From an uncultured Granulosicoccus sp. (GTDB lineage: Bacteria; Pseudomonadota; Gammaproteobacteria; Granulosicoccales; Granulosicoccaceae): DNA of 53,587 bases. The notes under the pieces were generated by a model that worked only from the letters and a program-made list of their open reading frames with translations, did not search any database and was not told the origin of the DNA. Made by a program: the position numbers and the translations under genes. Below, in pieces: positions 40,677 through 48,756 of this stretch (the stretch's first letter is position 1; the number at the start of each line of letters is the position of its first letter). The stretch spans positions 1 through 53,587 of the forward strand of contig CALKLO010000079.1 of assembly GCA_937991945.1 (NCBI GenBank), given 5' to 3'.

Positions 40677-40697
40677 GCCATTTTCGATGAAAATGGC
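40677..40697 (-). terminator. Perfect 9-bp stem with triloop after bolA
   Basis: GCCATTTTC-GAT-GAAAATGGC lies 82 bp beyond the bolA stop. No T-run follows on the minus strand, so it may be a processing or protective 3' hairpin rather than an intrinsic terminator. Confidence 0.4.
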
Positions 40698-40778
40698 ATA
40701 ACAGTAATTTTGTTTGTATGCAGCAGCGTCGTAAAACTGCGTCAAAAGCTAGGCGTCTCTGTGCGTGACGCCTAGTAT

Positions 40779-41015
40779 TTAAGCGTCTTTAGATTCGCTG
40801 TTAGTCATCGCTTTAATAGTCAGTGCGTGTATTGCACCTGACTTAATGTGCTCGTCGAGCACTGCATAAACCATTTTGTGTCGTTTTAGGGTTGATAACC
40901 CTTCGAACTCGTCGCTAACCACGCGAGCTTCAAATTTGCTGCCATCACCTGTGATTTCAGCTTGTGCGCCAGCTATGGCGTTTTCCACTAAATCGCTGAA
41001 ATAATCCATCCGCAT
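40779..41015 (-). CDS. BolA family protein (IbaG/BolA2-like)
   Basis: 78 residues from ATG 41015, with GAGGTG 6 nt upstream; the frame is open further but without a ribosome site. LVENAIAGAQAEITGDGSKFEARVVSDEFEGLSTLKRHKMVYAVLDEHIKSGAIHALTI-type order (near residues 8-72) is the short BolA fold with the conserved His in the KRHK loop. Relatives bind monothiol glutaredoxin iron-sulfur clusters. The usual murA neighbour of ibaG is absent. Confidence 0.88.
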   Translation of the reverse strand: MRMDYFSDLVENAIAGAQAEITGDGSKFEARVVSDEFEGLSTLKRHKMVYAVLDEHIKSGAIHALTIKAMTNSESKDA

Positions 41016-41063
41016 ATCGTTCACCTCGTTTGCGGTGGGAGTATAACTCGTATTGAGTTTCAC

Positions 41064-41090
41064 AAAAAAATGGGCCCGACAAGCGGGCCC
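41064..41090 (-). terminator. Intrinsic terminator between the small lipoprotein and bolA
   Basis: On the minus strand GGGCCCG-CTTGT-CGGGCCC is followed by ATTTTTTT, an unmistakable intrinsic terminator. It ends transcription from the lipoprotein gene 55 bp before bolA, so bolA needs its own promoter nearby. Confidence 0.9.
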
Positions 41091-41225
41091 GATTTGGGGG
41101 TGAGAACGTAACTCCAACTATCGATTGGGGTACGTGCAAAGACTTTAGTTGCTGCAATAGATAAGTCAAATAAATTATTGAATTAAAACATTTAGTTCCG
41201 ACTTTTATTGCGCATAATCTTGGGA

Positions 41226-41570
41226 TTACTTAGGATTTTCGTAAAAGATATATGACGTGGAGTAATCACTGAATTCGAAATAGACTTTTTTCTCACCACT
41301 GTCTGCAACACCGTTTAAATTGGCATCCAGGACGCCATAACCAAAACGGTACGGTCTGTCAGCGCCATTATTGGTTCCAGCAGCGGTTGTCAGCTTGTCG
41401 ACTTCGATAAATCGCTTAACCAATTTCTCGCCAGCGTATATCTCAATGATGCCGTCGGTGCCCGTCCAGTTTTGAATTGATCGGCCAATATTGTTTTGTG
41501 ACTCTTGCGTGCAGGACGCGAGTAGCAATACGGTGGTGAGTACACCTAAGATTTTTATGGGGTTGCGCAT
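41226..41570 (-). CDS. Small lipoprotein of unknown function
   Basis: 114 residues. MRNPIKILGVLTTVLLLASC is a signal with lipobox LASC (Cys20). The mature part is a single beta-rich domain with many Tyr/Phe (YRFGYGVLDANLNGVADSGEKKVYFEF). DANLNGVADSGEK resembles a calcium-loop-like Asp/Asn pattern, though this is not certain. AAGGAT lies 11 nt before ATG 41570. Family not recognised. Confidence 0.75.
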   Translation of the reverse strand: MRNPIKILGVLTTVLLLASCTQESQNNIGRSIQNWTGTDGIIEIYAGEKLVKRFIEVDKLTTAAGTNNGADRPYRFGYGVLDANLNGVADSGEKKVYFEFSDYSTSYIFYENPK

Positions 41571-41705
41571 TAGAGTTGTATCCTTTTTAGACAGCGTTAA
41601 AATTCGTTCGGTGCATTATAAATATCGCGCTTAAATTGCAAAGATATGCATGTGACTACCGATAACAAGCGATAATATAGGGCCCGATAGGTTGGTAACA
41701 AGTTC

Positions 41706-41921
41706 ATGTCTGCACTCAAGCCCTACGGCATTGTTGTAAAAATGCCAGAAAACGATCCCATGTCCGCCCCACACTTGTTGGGTGATGACTGGGCTGGCGA
41801 GCGTTGGTTTGAGTCTGCTGAGGAGCGTAACAAAGCCTTTGACAGCATGTTGAATCACCCCAACTACTACCGAAAAGGCGATGTGCCTTCAATTAACCTG
41901 ACTAAAGTCGATCCGAGCTAG
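41706..41921 (+). CDS. Small conserved protein of unknown function
   Basis: 71 residues with no signal peptide. SALKPYGIVVKMPENDPMSAPHLLGDDWAGERWFES and the HPNYYRKGDVPSINLTKVD ending match, from memory, a small family found in many gammaproteobacteria as uncharacterised protein; this is recollection and not checked. It is short, soluble and acidic in the middle, with the FxSxEERxxAF pattern. A weak ATAATATAGG -10-like stretch lies 30 bp upstream. It is divergent from the small lipoprotein. Confidence 0.7.
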   Translation: MSALKPYGIVVKMPENDPMSAPHLLGDDWAGERWFESAEERNKAFDSMLNHPNYYRKGDVPSINLTKVDPS

Positions 41922-41953
41922 TCATTTGCTGCCAAGCGCTTCCGAACGAGTGC

Positions 41954-42484
41954 TTACGGCGTGTTTTTTGGGAAATCTTCAAATAACAACTCAACCGATG
42001 CTTCAGAGGGATCTGAGTTAGGCGACGTGCGTCGGCTTAGTGGTAATGCACTTAGCGACTTACACGCAAAATGCCGGATGCCAAGCGTTGGCATCGAGGG
42101 CAGGCACCCAGAGCACAAGCTGTAGCTCAGCTGCTCAAGTCCGGGGTTGTGCGCAACAATCATGACGTGCTTATGGCCCTCTTCGGCAATAGCCAATTGT
42201 TCTAATAGTGTTTCTGGCGAGCTCAGATAGAGACTTTTCTCCACCTGCAGTTTTTGCTCATCGAAACCGAAGGCTTTCATGAAGTAGGCTGAGGTTTCGA
42301 GCGCGCGCTTGGCCGAGCTGCACAATATGAGATCGGGAATGCATTGGCGCTCAAGCATGCGATTAGCCATAAGGGCTGCATCGCTATTGCCTCGCTCATT
42401 GAGCGGCCGGTCGTAATCGAGTTGGCCTTCCATCTTCCAACTCGATTTTGCATGTCTCACAAGCGTGAGGAATCGATTTCTCAT
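41954..42484 (-). CDS. sixA: SixA-like histidine phosphatase
   Basis: 176 residues. LTLVRHAKSSWKM is the RHG catalytic box (His about residue 11) of the histidine phosphatase superfamily, followed by DYDRPLNERGNSDA, LILCSSAKRALETSAYF and VMIVAHNPGLEQL with the second histidine. SixA dephosphorylates phosphohistidine on phosphotransfer proteins; relatives act on other phosphate esters. The C-terminal tail (about 145-176) is longer than in SixA. It converges on the small conserved gene 32 bp away. Confidence 0.87.
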   Translation of the reverse strand: MRNRFLTLVRHAKSSWKMEGQLDYDRPLNERGNSDAALMANRMLERQCIPDLILCSSAKRALETSAYFMKAFGFDEQKLQVEKSLYLSSPETLLEQLAIAEEGHKHVMIVAHNPGLEQLSYSLCSGCLPSMPTLGIRHFACKSLSALPLSRRTSPNSDPSEASVELLFEDFPKNTP

Positions 42485-42539
42485 GCCCTAGATAATAGAC
42501 CGAAACTATGCATTGCAACGTTGCGATAAGTGCAAGGAC

Positions 42540-43316
42540 TTACTGTTTTACATCGTTCATGATTATGGCGCCATCGTCTTTGCGTAAGTAACCTACGCCT
42601 TGGCTTGTAACGATCTTGTACCAACCATTAGTCAAATCTTCAAGTTGAAAAAGGGTACCCGGTAATGCGCGCAGGATTAAATCTGAATAATTAGCGGGCT
42701 GTCGATAGATGCCTTTTGGGTAGTACGTGCCCACGACCTTAACTTTGGCATCCGGTAATGCACTGTGTGTGCGTGAGGCCACCGTGGTTTCATCAATGGG
42801 ATTTAAATCGAAGGAGCGATTGGTCGATACTTTTTGTATGAAGACCGCGTCCTCAGCTTGGCGCTCGGGCGGGCGTTTCGATGCGGGTCTACTCAGCGCT
42901 CTTTTGATAGCGAGAGGGGAGCTAGTAGGGGCTATCGATGTATCTGCCGAGGTGGGAAGCTGGAATGTCGACTGCTGAGCGGTGCTTGGCTTCAGCGCCG
43001 ATGTATTGTGTTGAAGCAGCGACGCGGGGATAGTCAGCGTTGATCCAATGCGCAAAAGACGCGGATCAGTGATGCCGTTGTGATCAGCGATTGCCTGCCA
43101 ATGGGCTTTTGAGCCGGTGTACTTGAGCGATATATCAATCAGTCGCTCTTGTGCTCCAACTGTGTGCTGAATATCAGCTGGTTTGTTTAGGGTTAAAACG
43201 CTGGCTTGTTGAGAGCCATCCATGTCGGGTTTGCCTTGGGATGTTGCACAAGCCTGCAGCAAGCCCAGTAGCGAGATAGCAAAACCTAACCTGACTATCG
43301 AGTATGTATTGTTCAT
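42540..43316 (-). CDS. LysM lipoprotein with SH3-like C-terminus (short paralogue)
   Basis: About 258 residues from ATG 43316, which starts the signal directly (MNNTYSIVRLGFAISLLGLLQACATS; lipobox LQAC). A LysM-like domain (about 50-100, HTVGAQERLIDISLKYTG, IADHNGITDPRLLRIGSTLTIP) binds peptidoglycan-type glycans. A Ser/Pro/Ala linker leads to a C-terminal module KVVGTYYPKGIY ... GYLRKDDG (about 200-255) that is also at the end of the next, longer protein. Probably an outer-membrane cell-wall protein. Confidence 0.85.
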   Translation of the reverse strand: MNNTYSIVRLGFAISLLGLLQACATSQGKPDMDGSQQASVLTLNKPADIQHTVGAQERLIDISLKYTGSKAHWQAIADHNGITDPRLLRIGSTLTIPASLLQHNTSALKPSTAQQSTFQLPTSADTSIAPTSSPLAIKRALSRPASKRPPERQAEDAVFIQKVSTNRSFDLNPIDETTVASRTHSALPDAKVKVVGTYYPKGIYRQPANYSDLILRALPGTLFQLEDLTNGWYKIVTSQGVGYLRKDDGAIIMNDVKQ

Positions 43317-43416
43317 TGTTTCTTCTTTTCTCGGCACCATGGCAAAACCAACGTTGTGTTGCCATTAACTAGGGGGCGAATTGTCTCTATAAACCCGCGC
43401 GCCGATTGTGAGCCAG

Positions 43417-43429
43417 CGCAGACTCTGCG
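43417..43429. repeat. 13-bp perfect palindrome upstream of the short LysM gene
   Basis: CGCAGA-C-TCTGCG lies about 100 bp before ATG 43316 and about 25 bp above a TATAGA -10-like box (43386-43391, minus strand), a plausible operator position. The remaining gap 43317-43654 holds only the next terminator. Confidence 0.4.
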
Positions 43430-43539
43430 TCTAGCAAACCTCTGTGAACTCTCAAAACTTCCCGCCGTGATAGAAAACGGCCCCCTTTTGTGACAGAGCG
43501 CAAACTGACCTTAGCAGCGCTGCACTCAGATGATTGCCC

Positions 43540-43574
43540 AAAAAAAAGCCCAACCTGTTGCCAGGTCGGGCTTT
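43540..43574 (-). terminator. Intrinsic terminator of the long LysM gene
   Basis: On the minus strand AAAGCCC-g-ACCTG-gcaa-CAGGT-t-GGGC leads directly into TTTTTTTT. Twelve base pairs with one internal mismatch; a strong terminator 81 bp past the stop. Confidence 0.92.
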
Positions 43575-43654
43575 GATACTCAATAAAACGATGAAAACGC
43601 TATGTCATGTCGACGTGTTGTCTATGGCGCGTTTTCCAGAGGATTATCAGAGAC

Positions 43655-45202
43655 TTATTTGATGTCGCGCTTATGAACGTAGCCAGTGCCTTTCTCTGTC
43701 TCTACTTCAAACCAATTGCCTATCGCTTGAGATACTTTCAAAGAAGTACCGGGTGATACGCGCATTAACAGGCTTGATGAAAAATCAGCATCGTTATAAA
43801 TGGCTTTCGGGTAGTAAGTACCGCTGACCATGATGTTGTTTAAATCTGGCTGCTGCACATCGTTGTTTTGCACCTCTGCAGCAATCTTAATAGGTTGCTT
43901 TGATGGATCGCTGAAGTTTGCTTCAACAATTGTTATCGGCTGAGTCTCGTCAGCAAACAATGGTGCGTTGTTTAAAGAAGCAGCTTCTGAAATCAGTTCA
44001 CCGCTGGCCTGTACCGCTGCCTTATCAGTAGATGAAGCGATAACCGTTGCATTGGCTGTTGGCGTGGCAATGACTTTATCGACAGCGTTAGTGGCAACCG
44101 TCAGGTCTGTCTTGACGATATCTTCAGGGACCATGATTGTCTGACCCGCGCGAACCTGAACTGCTTGCTTCTCGCTGAAGTTGTTATGTCCAGCAATCAC
44201 TTTCCAGTTAGTCGCATCACCTGTGGTGCGCTTAGCAAAATCCCATAACGTCTCTTTAGGGTTCAGCTTTACCGCTTTGCCTGTGATTTCGTCAGTAGGC
44301 AGGGCCAGTCGAGGTGCGGCCGCAGGCGTTGTTGTCTCAGCTGAAGCCACGACAGTTGGAGCCGCTACAGTCTCTTGCATGGCCGCACTGATGTTTTGCG
44401 TGTCTATTTTGATTGGCGTGGCAGCCACTTCAACGCTTTCAATCAACTCAGCTGCTGGCATGGGGGCCAGTTCAGCTTTGAGCATGTCTGTAGGAATAAT
44501 GAGCTTCTGGCCCGGGCGTACACCTGCATTTTGGTTCAGGTTGTTTACGTCAGCCAACACATGCCAGTTTGTTGCATCGCCTGTTGTCGCTTTAGCGATG
44601 TCCCACAACGTCTCGCTTGGAGCAACGGTGTGTAAGTACTCTACTGGAGCGGCTTCCGGAGCAACTTCCACTGCTGCGACCTGAGTCGTGTCGGTCGCCA
44701 GCTCTAACGGTTGAAGTTCTGCTTGAGCAGTACCCATAAATTCATCTATTGGGCTTGGCTGAATAAGAAGTGTCTCGTCATCAATCGCATCAAAAATAGC
44801 GAGATCTTCTTCGCTTGGTGTTGCGATGACATCATCGAAGTTTGCAGTGGCATTAGGGATCTCAACACGGCTGAGCGTATCAGTCGGTAACAGAGCGTCT
44901 TCCTCAAGCATTGCCTGATCGATCTCGTCCATTAGGAAGTCAGCATCAGAGAAATCGCTATCGGAGATCAGATCTGCATCTGTCTTCTCAGATGCGCCGT
45001 CTGAGAACCCTAAGAGGTACATGCTGACGTCCCATGCATGTTGGCCTACCTGAGCTGTTGCTTGGCCAGCGGTGAGGATACCTTCACCGATCGGGCTGAG
45101 ATCAATTTCTTCCATTTTCGGTGCTGATGCACAGCCTGCTAAGGACAGGACGGCTACTGCTAGCAGACTTTTCTTAAAAACCTTTGGGCTGGGGTTGGGC
45201 AT
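43655..45202 (-). CDS. LysM lipoprotein with two LysM domains and SH3-like C-terminus
   Basis: About 515 residues from ATG 45202 (MPNPSPKVFKKS), with GAGAG upstream; ATG 45217 would add five residues. Lipobox LAGC. An acidic region (about 60-170) rich in Asp/Glu/Leu precedes LysM1 (about 190-242, TVAPSETLWDIAKATTGDATNW) and LysM2 (about 308-362, NPKETLWDFAKRTTGDATNW), which are close duplicates. The C-terminal module (about 458-515, GTYYPKAIY ... GYVHKRDIK) is shared with the adjacent short paralogue. Likely binds peptidoglycan at the outer membrane. Confidence 0.87.
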   Translation of the reverse strand: MPNPSPKVFKKSLLAVAVLSLAGCASAPKMEEIDLSPIGEGILTAGQATAQVGQHAWDVSMYLLGFSDGASEKTDADLISDSDFSDADFLMDEIDQAMLEEDALLPTDTLSRVEIPNATANFDDVIATPSEEDLAIFDAIDDETLLIQPSPIDEFMGTAQAELQPLELATDTTQVAAVEVAPEAAPVEYLHTVAPSETLWDIAKATTGDATNWHVLADVNNLNQNAGVRPGQKLIIPTDMLKAELAPMPAAELIESVEVAATPIKIDTQNISAAMQETVAAPTVVASAETTTPAAAPRLALPTDEITGKAVKLNPKETLWDFAKRTTGDATNWKVIAGHNNFSEKQAVQVRAGQTIMVPEDIVKTDLTVATNAVDKVIATPTANATVIASSTDKAAVQASGELISEAASLNNAPLFADETQPITIVEANFSDPSKQPIKIAAEVQNNDVQQPDLNNIMVSGTYYPKAIYNDADFSSSLLMRVSPGTSLKVSQAIGNWFEVETEKGTGYVHKRDIK

Positions 45203-45519
45203 GTGTTCTCTCACCATCAGATCTAGTTAGGGGCCGTCGAACTTTCGTGGTGGACTTTGCTCTGGTGCATTTTTTAATATTTGCACTTGAGCGTCACCAC
45301 TTCGACAAACGTGACACTAAATTTAATAGTCGTTAGATTGCCGTCCGTCAAACCTATCTGCCCTTTTTAAGCGAAATATTTTTAGGCTATGACAACGGTT
45401 TCTAGCTTTCGAAGGTGAGGTGTCGTTTTTAACTACACGTATTAAAAAACGAATAAAACCCTGTTTATATAGGGAAAGTCGGCTCATCCTTGAGCCGTGG
45501 ATACGCATTTATGAGTGGA
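45203..45519. other. Gap between glnS and the long LysM gene
   Basis: About 317 bp. The glnS-proximal part has two stem-loops (45459-45497). The remainder, AT-rich around 45360-45460, should hold the LysM-gene promoter; I see no consensus pair. No coding frame is supported. Confidence 0.5.
45459..45497 (-). terminator. Double stem-loop ending glnS, first loop AGGA
   Basis: On the minus strand the glnS transcript first meets CGGCTCA-AGGA-TGAGCCG (45480-45497) and then CCCT/AGGG (45459-45474) followed by TTTTATTC. The first hairpin displays AAGGATG, the CsrA-type loop also seen in the sRNA at 24.9 kb. Confidence 0.6.
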
Positions 45520-47181
45520 TTACTTAGCCCAAGTATCGCGAAGTGTTACTACGCGATTAAACACAGGGTGCTCGGCAGTATGGTCGTGCCGGTCTGCCAC
45601 GAAATAACCGATCCTTTCAAATTGAAAGTGTTGCTCTGCCGTTGAATCTTTTAAGGCTGGCTCAACAACGCAATGGGTTAGAACGGTCTCGGACTCCGTG
45701 TCAATGGATTGCGCAAGGGACTCAGCCTTTGCAGGATCAACCATGTTGAACAACGGCGTATAGAGTCGAACTTGTGCAGCGACACCGTGAGTAGCGGACA
45801 CCCAATGGATAACGCCTTTGACTTTTCGTCCCTCAGGTTTGTTGCCTAAGGTGGCGGCATCGTGAGTACAGCGAAGTTCAGTCACATTGCCATCGGCATC
45901 TTTAATGACTTCTTCGCATTTAATGACGTAAGAGCTACGCAGACGCACTTCGCCACCCGGTACTAAGCGTTGATACTTAGGCGGTGGGACTTCGGCGAAA
46001 TCGTCACGGTCTATATAGACTTCACGAGTGAATGGGACTTCTCGTTTACCCGCGCTCTCATCTTGTGGATGATTGGCCAAGTTAAATAGTTGTTCATGGT
46101 CTACGGGTAAGTCAGTAATGACCACCTTAATAGGATCAAGAACCGCCATGCGTCGTGGGGCCTCCTTGTTCAACTGGTCTCGTATGCAGCCTTCGAGCAC
46201 CATCATTTCTATCCAAGCATCATTCTTGGTGATGCCAATACGCTCGCAGAATTCACGAAGGGCCGCTGGTGTGTAGCCACGACGACGCATACCAATGATG
46301 GTAGGCATGCGCGGATCATCCCAACCATGCACGTGCTTGTCTTCAACAAGCTGGATGATTCGGCGTTTGCTGAGCATGGTGTACTCAAGAGACAGACGCG
46401 CAAATTCAATTTGCTGTGGGTGGGATTTCGTTTCCAGCTGATCCAGCACCCAGTCGTACAGTGGGCGGTGGTCTTCGAATTCGAGTGTGCACAGAGAATG
46501 AGTGATGTTCTCAATGGCATCTGAGACGCAGTGGGTGTAGTCGTACATCGGGTAGATAGACCATTTGTCACCGGTTCTAACGTGGTGAATCTTGCGGATA
46601 CGGTAAAGAGTGGGGTCACGCAAATTGATATTGCCTGAGGCCATGTCAATTTTTGCTCGCAGCACGTGAGCACCATCATCGAATTCGCCTGCTTTCATAC
46701 GTTCAAACAGATCGAGGTTTTCCTCTACGCTGCGATCTCTGAAGGGGCTCTCAATGCCGGGTTCGGTCAATGTGCCACGCAGCTCACGCATCTCTTCTGC
46801 GCTACTGCTGTCCACGTAGGCCTTGCCTTTGCGAATCAGCTCGCAGGCGTAGTCGTACAGTTCGTCAAAGTAGTCAGAGGCGTGCCGTAGCTCGCTCCAC
46901 TCGAAACCGAGCCAGCTGACATCGTCTTTAATAGAGTTTGCGAATTCCTCACTTTCCTTGGCAGGATTCGTGTCATCGAAGCGCAAATTGCAGCGACCGT
47001 TGTAGCGCGTGGCTGTTCCGAAGTTCAGGCAAATGGATTTCACATGGCCTATGTGCAAATAGCCATTGGGCTCTGGTGGAAATCGAGTGACCACCTGGCC
47101 ATCATTTTTGCCTGCAGCGACATCATCATCAATGATGTTTTTAATGAAATTGCTGGCCTCGACTGGCTCTGATTTGGACAT
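45520..47181 (-). CDS. glnS: Glutaminyl-tRNA synthetase
   Basis: 553 residues, standard for bacterial Gln[17 protein letters not shown] holds the HIGH motif (43-46), [10 protein letters not shown] follows, and the class I KMSKS counterpart is MLSKR (about residue 270). The anticodon-binding beta barrels occupy about 340-553. It charges tRNA-Gln with glutamine. The gene is single, with a structured 3' end and an unrelated gene on each side. Confidence 0.97.
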   Translation of the reverse strand: MSKSEPVEASNFIKNIIDDDVAAGKNDGQVVTRFPPEPNGYLHIGHVKSICLNFGTATRYNGRCNLRFDDTNPAKESEEFANSIKDDVSWLGFEWSELRHASDYFDELYDYACELIRKGKAYVDSSSAEEMRELRGTLTEPGIESPFRDRSVEENLDLFERMKAGEFDDGAHVLRAKIDMASGNINLRDPTLYRIRKIHHVRTGDKWSIYPMYDYTHCVSDAIENITHSLCTLEFEDHRPLYDWVLDQLETKSHPQQIEFARLSLEYTMLSKRRIIQLVEDKHVHGWDDPRMPTIIGMRRRGYTPAALREFCERIGITKNDAWIEMMVLEGCIRDQLNKEAPRRMAVLDPIKVVITDLPVDHEQLFNLANHPQDESAGKREVPFTREVYIDRDDFAEVPPPKYQRLVPGGEVRLRSSYVIKCEEVIKDADGNVTELRCTHDAATLGNKPEGRKVKGVIHWVSATHGVAAQVRLYTPLFNMVDPAKAESLAQSIDTESETVLTHCVVEPALKDSTAEQHFQFERIGYFVADRHDHTAEHPVFNRVVTLRDTWAK

Positions 47182-47236
47182 GGTTACAGGTGCTGCTGAT
47201 CAATAAGGGAATATGGAGGCTACAAGTATAGACGCC

Positions 47237-47263
47237 GCACGGTGCTCATAGTGCTAGCCGTGC
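47237..47263 (-). terminator. Stem-loop downstream of the transglycosylase gene
   Basis: GCACGG and CCGTGC (6 bp) enclose 15 nt, 37 bp after the stop of the minus-strand transglycosylase gene. No T-run; weak evidence for termination. Confidence 0.3.
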
Positions 47264-47299
47264 GCATAGCGGGGTCTATCGGTCATACAGGTGCGCATT

Positions 47300-47962
47300 T
47301 CAGGGCTGAAATTGCGGAGCGTAGTCTTGTCTGAATTCTTTCACGGCGCTGATGTACTTACGCGTTTCAGGAAACGGAGGTACGCCGTTGTACTTATCCA
47401 CGTTGCCAGGCCCCGCGTTATAGGCTGCCAGCGCTAAATGGGTATTGGAGGAATAACGAGCCAACATGGCAGCAAGGTACTGAGCCCCGCCGATTAAGTT
47501 TTGCTGCTGGTCAAGAATATTTTTAACGCCCATGGCTTTGGCGGTGCTGGGCATTAACTGCATCAGACCTTTGGCACCGGCACTGGAAACGGCCTGAGGG
47601 TCAAAGCAGGATTCTGCCCGAGCTACGGCTTTGAGTAGGGCTGGATCTACCGAGAATTGCTCTGCGGCTTTTTCGAATTGCCCGTGCAGAGCGCGGCCTT
47701 TGGCGTCGAGTTGGCTATGGGACAGTCCACTACACGGATTGCTAGCCGCAGGCTCCCGTTTGAAGCCTGTGTAGCTGGTGCGTACCACTTGGCCATTAAC
47801 CATTGGCGCGTCGCTAAACGTGATTACCCCGTTTTTATCGCGATGTTTAAACAGGTCATCGTCTGCCAGCGAGGATGGGCTGCTCAGGAGCATCACAGTC
47901 GATAGGCACACGGATGTGGCTAGACTGAACGCTCGAACCCTTTGTTGACTGTGCTGTGCCAT
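47300..47962 (-). CDS. Lytic transglycosylase with DUF4124 domain
   Basis: About 220 residues from ATG 47962, which begins a good signal peptide (AFSLATSVCLSTVMLLSSPSSLA); ATG 48010 is also possible. The mature protein starts with a short DUF4124 segment (DDDLFKHRDKNGVITFSDAP), then an SLT domain: ARAESCFDPQAVSSAGAKG with catalytic Glu about 117, LMQLMPSTAKAMG and LALAAYNAGPGNVDKY. It cleaves peptidoglycan glycan strands in the periplasm. A CRP-like site (48014-48029) and a TATATAT box (about 48032) lie just upstream. Confidence 0.9.
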   Translation of the reverse strand: MAQHSQQRVRAFSLATSVCLSTVMLLSSPSSLADDDLFKHRDKNGVITFSDAPMVNGQVVRTSYTGFKREPAASNPCSGLSHSQLDAKGRALHGQFEKAAEQFSVDPALLKAVARAESCFDPQAVSSAGAKGLMQLMPSTAKAMGVKNILDQQQNLIGGAQYLAAMLARYSSNTHLALAAYNAGPGNVDKYNGVPPFPETRKYISAVKEFRQDYAPQFQP

Positions 47963-48013
47963 GTGAGAAATATCGGCGTGGAAGCGCCGGATATGATTCT
48001 GGGCAGGCATGAG

Positions 48014-48029
48014 TGTGAGCTGATTCACA
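48014..48029. promoter_or_regulatory. Perfect CRP/Vfr-type core site
   Basis: TGTGA-GCTGAT-TCACA matches the CRP consensus TGTGA-N6-TCACA at all ten core bases, and the flanks add one more symmetric pair. On the minus strand it begins a few bases after a TATATAT box, so bound CRP would overlap the likely transcription start and repress. It sits before the transglycosylase gene and after the nitroreductase stop. Confidence 0.55.
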
Positions 48030-48047
48030 CCCATATATACCTGTTAG

Positions 48048-48629
48048 TTAGCCTAGGGGCGCAACCCACTCGCTGACATGATCTGACAGTTCTGGCCGGC
48101 GTCTGGATGGAATTGTTTCCGGGGGCGTGCCCATATAGAGAAAGCCTGCAATCTGATCTTTTGTCTCGATCCCCAAAGCTTGTTTGACATTTTCGTCGTA
48201 GGCATTTGCTCCCGAGAGCCAAACAGAGCCAAATCCGAGAGCCGTGGCACCCAGTTGCATGAGCTGAACTGCAGCACCCGCCGAGAGAGTTTGCTCAATT
48301 TCTGGCGCCTTAGGATGTTCAGGGGTCAGCGTTGTTACAATGACTACAATGAGAGGGGAGCGGAGTGGTTTTTCAGCTAAGCGCTCCAGCTTTTGTTCGC
48401 TCATGTCAGGATCGCGCACCTTGGCGGCCTCCACAAATACGTTGGCTAAGGCATGTCGCGCATCATCACGAATAACGATGAAGCGCCATGGGCGTAGCTT
48501 GCCGTGATCGGGCGCTGTAATGGCACATTTAAGTATGTCATTGAGCTGCTCTGCGTTTGGGGCAGGCTCGCTAAGCTGGTTGGCAGAGACTGAATGACGT
48601 GTATGCAGGGTATCTAGCAAGGCGTTCAT
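48048..48629 (-). CDS. Nitroreductase family protein, YdjA-like
   Basis: 193 residues, the short YdjA type. RHSVSANQLSEPAPNAEQLNDILKCAITAPDHGKLRPWRFIVI is the FMN-binding N-terminal pattern; LGATALGFGSVWLSG and the GFLYMGTPPE motif follow. It is an FMN-dependent NAD(P)H oxidoreductase, homodimeric, physiological substrate unknown. It reads towards the transglycosylase gene with 85 bp between; the CRP-like site is in that gap. Confidence 0.9.
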   Translation of the reverse strand: MNALLDTLHTRHSVSANQLSEPAPNAEQLNDILKCAITAPDHGKLRPWRFIVIRDDARHALANVFVEAAKVRDPDMSEQKLERLAEKPLRSPLIVVIVTTLTPEHPKAPEIEQTLSAGAAVQLMQLGATALGFGSVWLSGANAYDENVKQALGIETKDQIAGFLYMGTPPETIPSRRRPELSDHVSEWVAPLG

Positions 48630-48756
48630 GAAGCTTTTCGCGTTGGGTGGTAGACGTCAGTATAGCGAGCGAAGGTAGATACGGCGCAACATCGTTTTCG
48701 CACATCCGTACCGGTAAGGTCCAAATTTTATATAACCTGTGTTCGAGTATTTACCC

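Noticed and set aside
44181-44684. 167-codon plus-strand frame opposite the LysM gene
   Set aside because: Antisense shadow caused by the two similar LysM repeats and Ala/Val-rich linker.
46209-46679. 156-codon frame inside glnS
   Set aside because: Shadow frame on the same strand within a strongly conserved gene.
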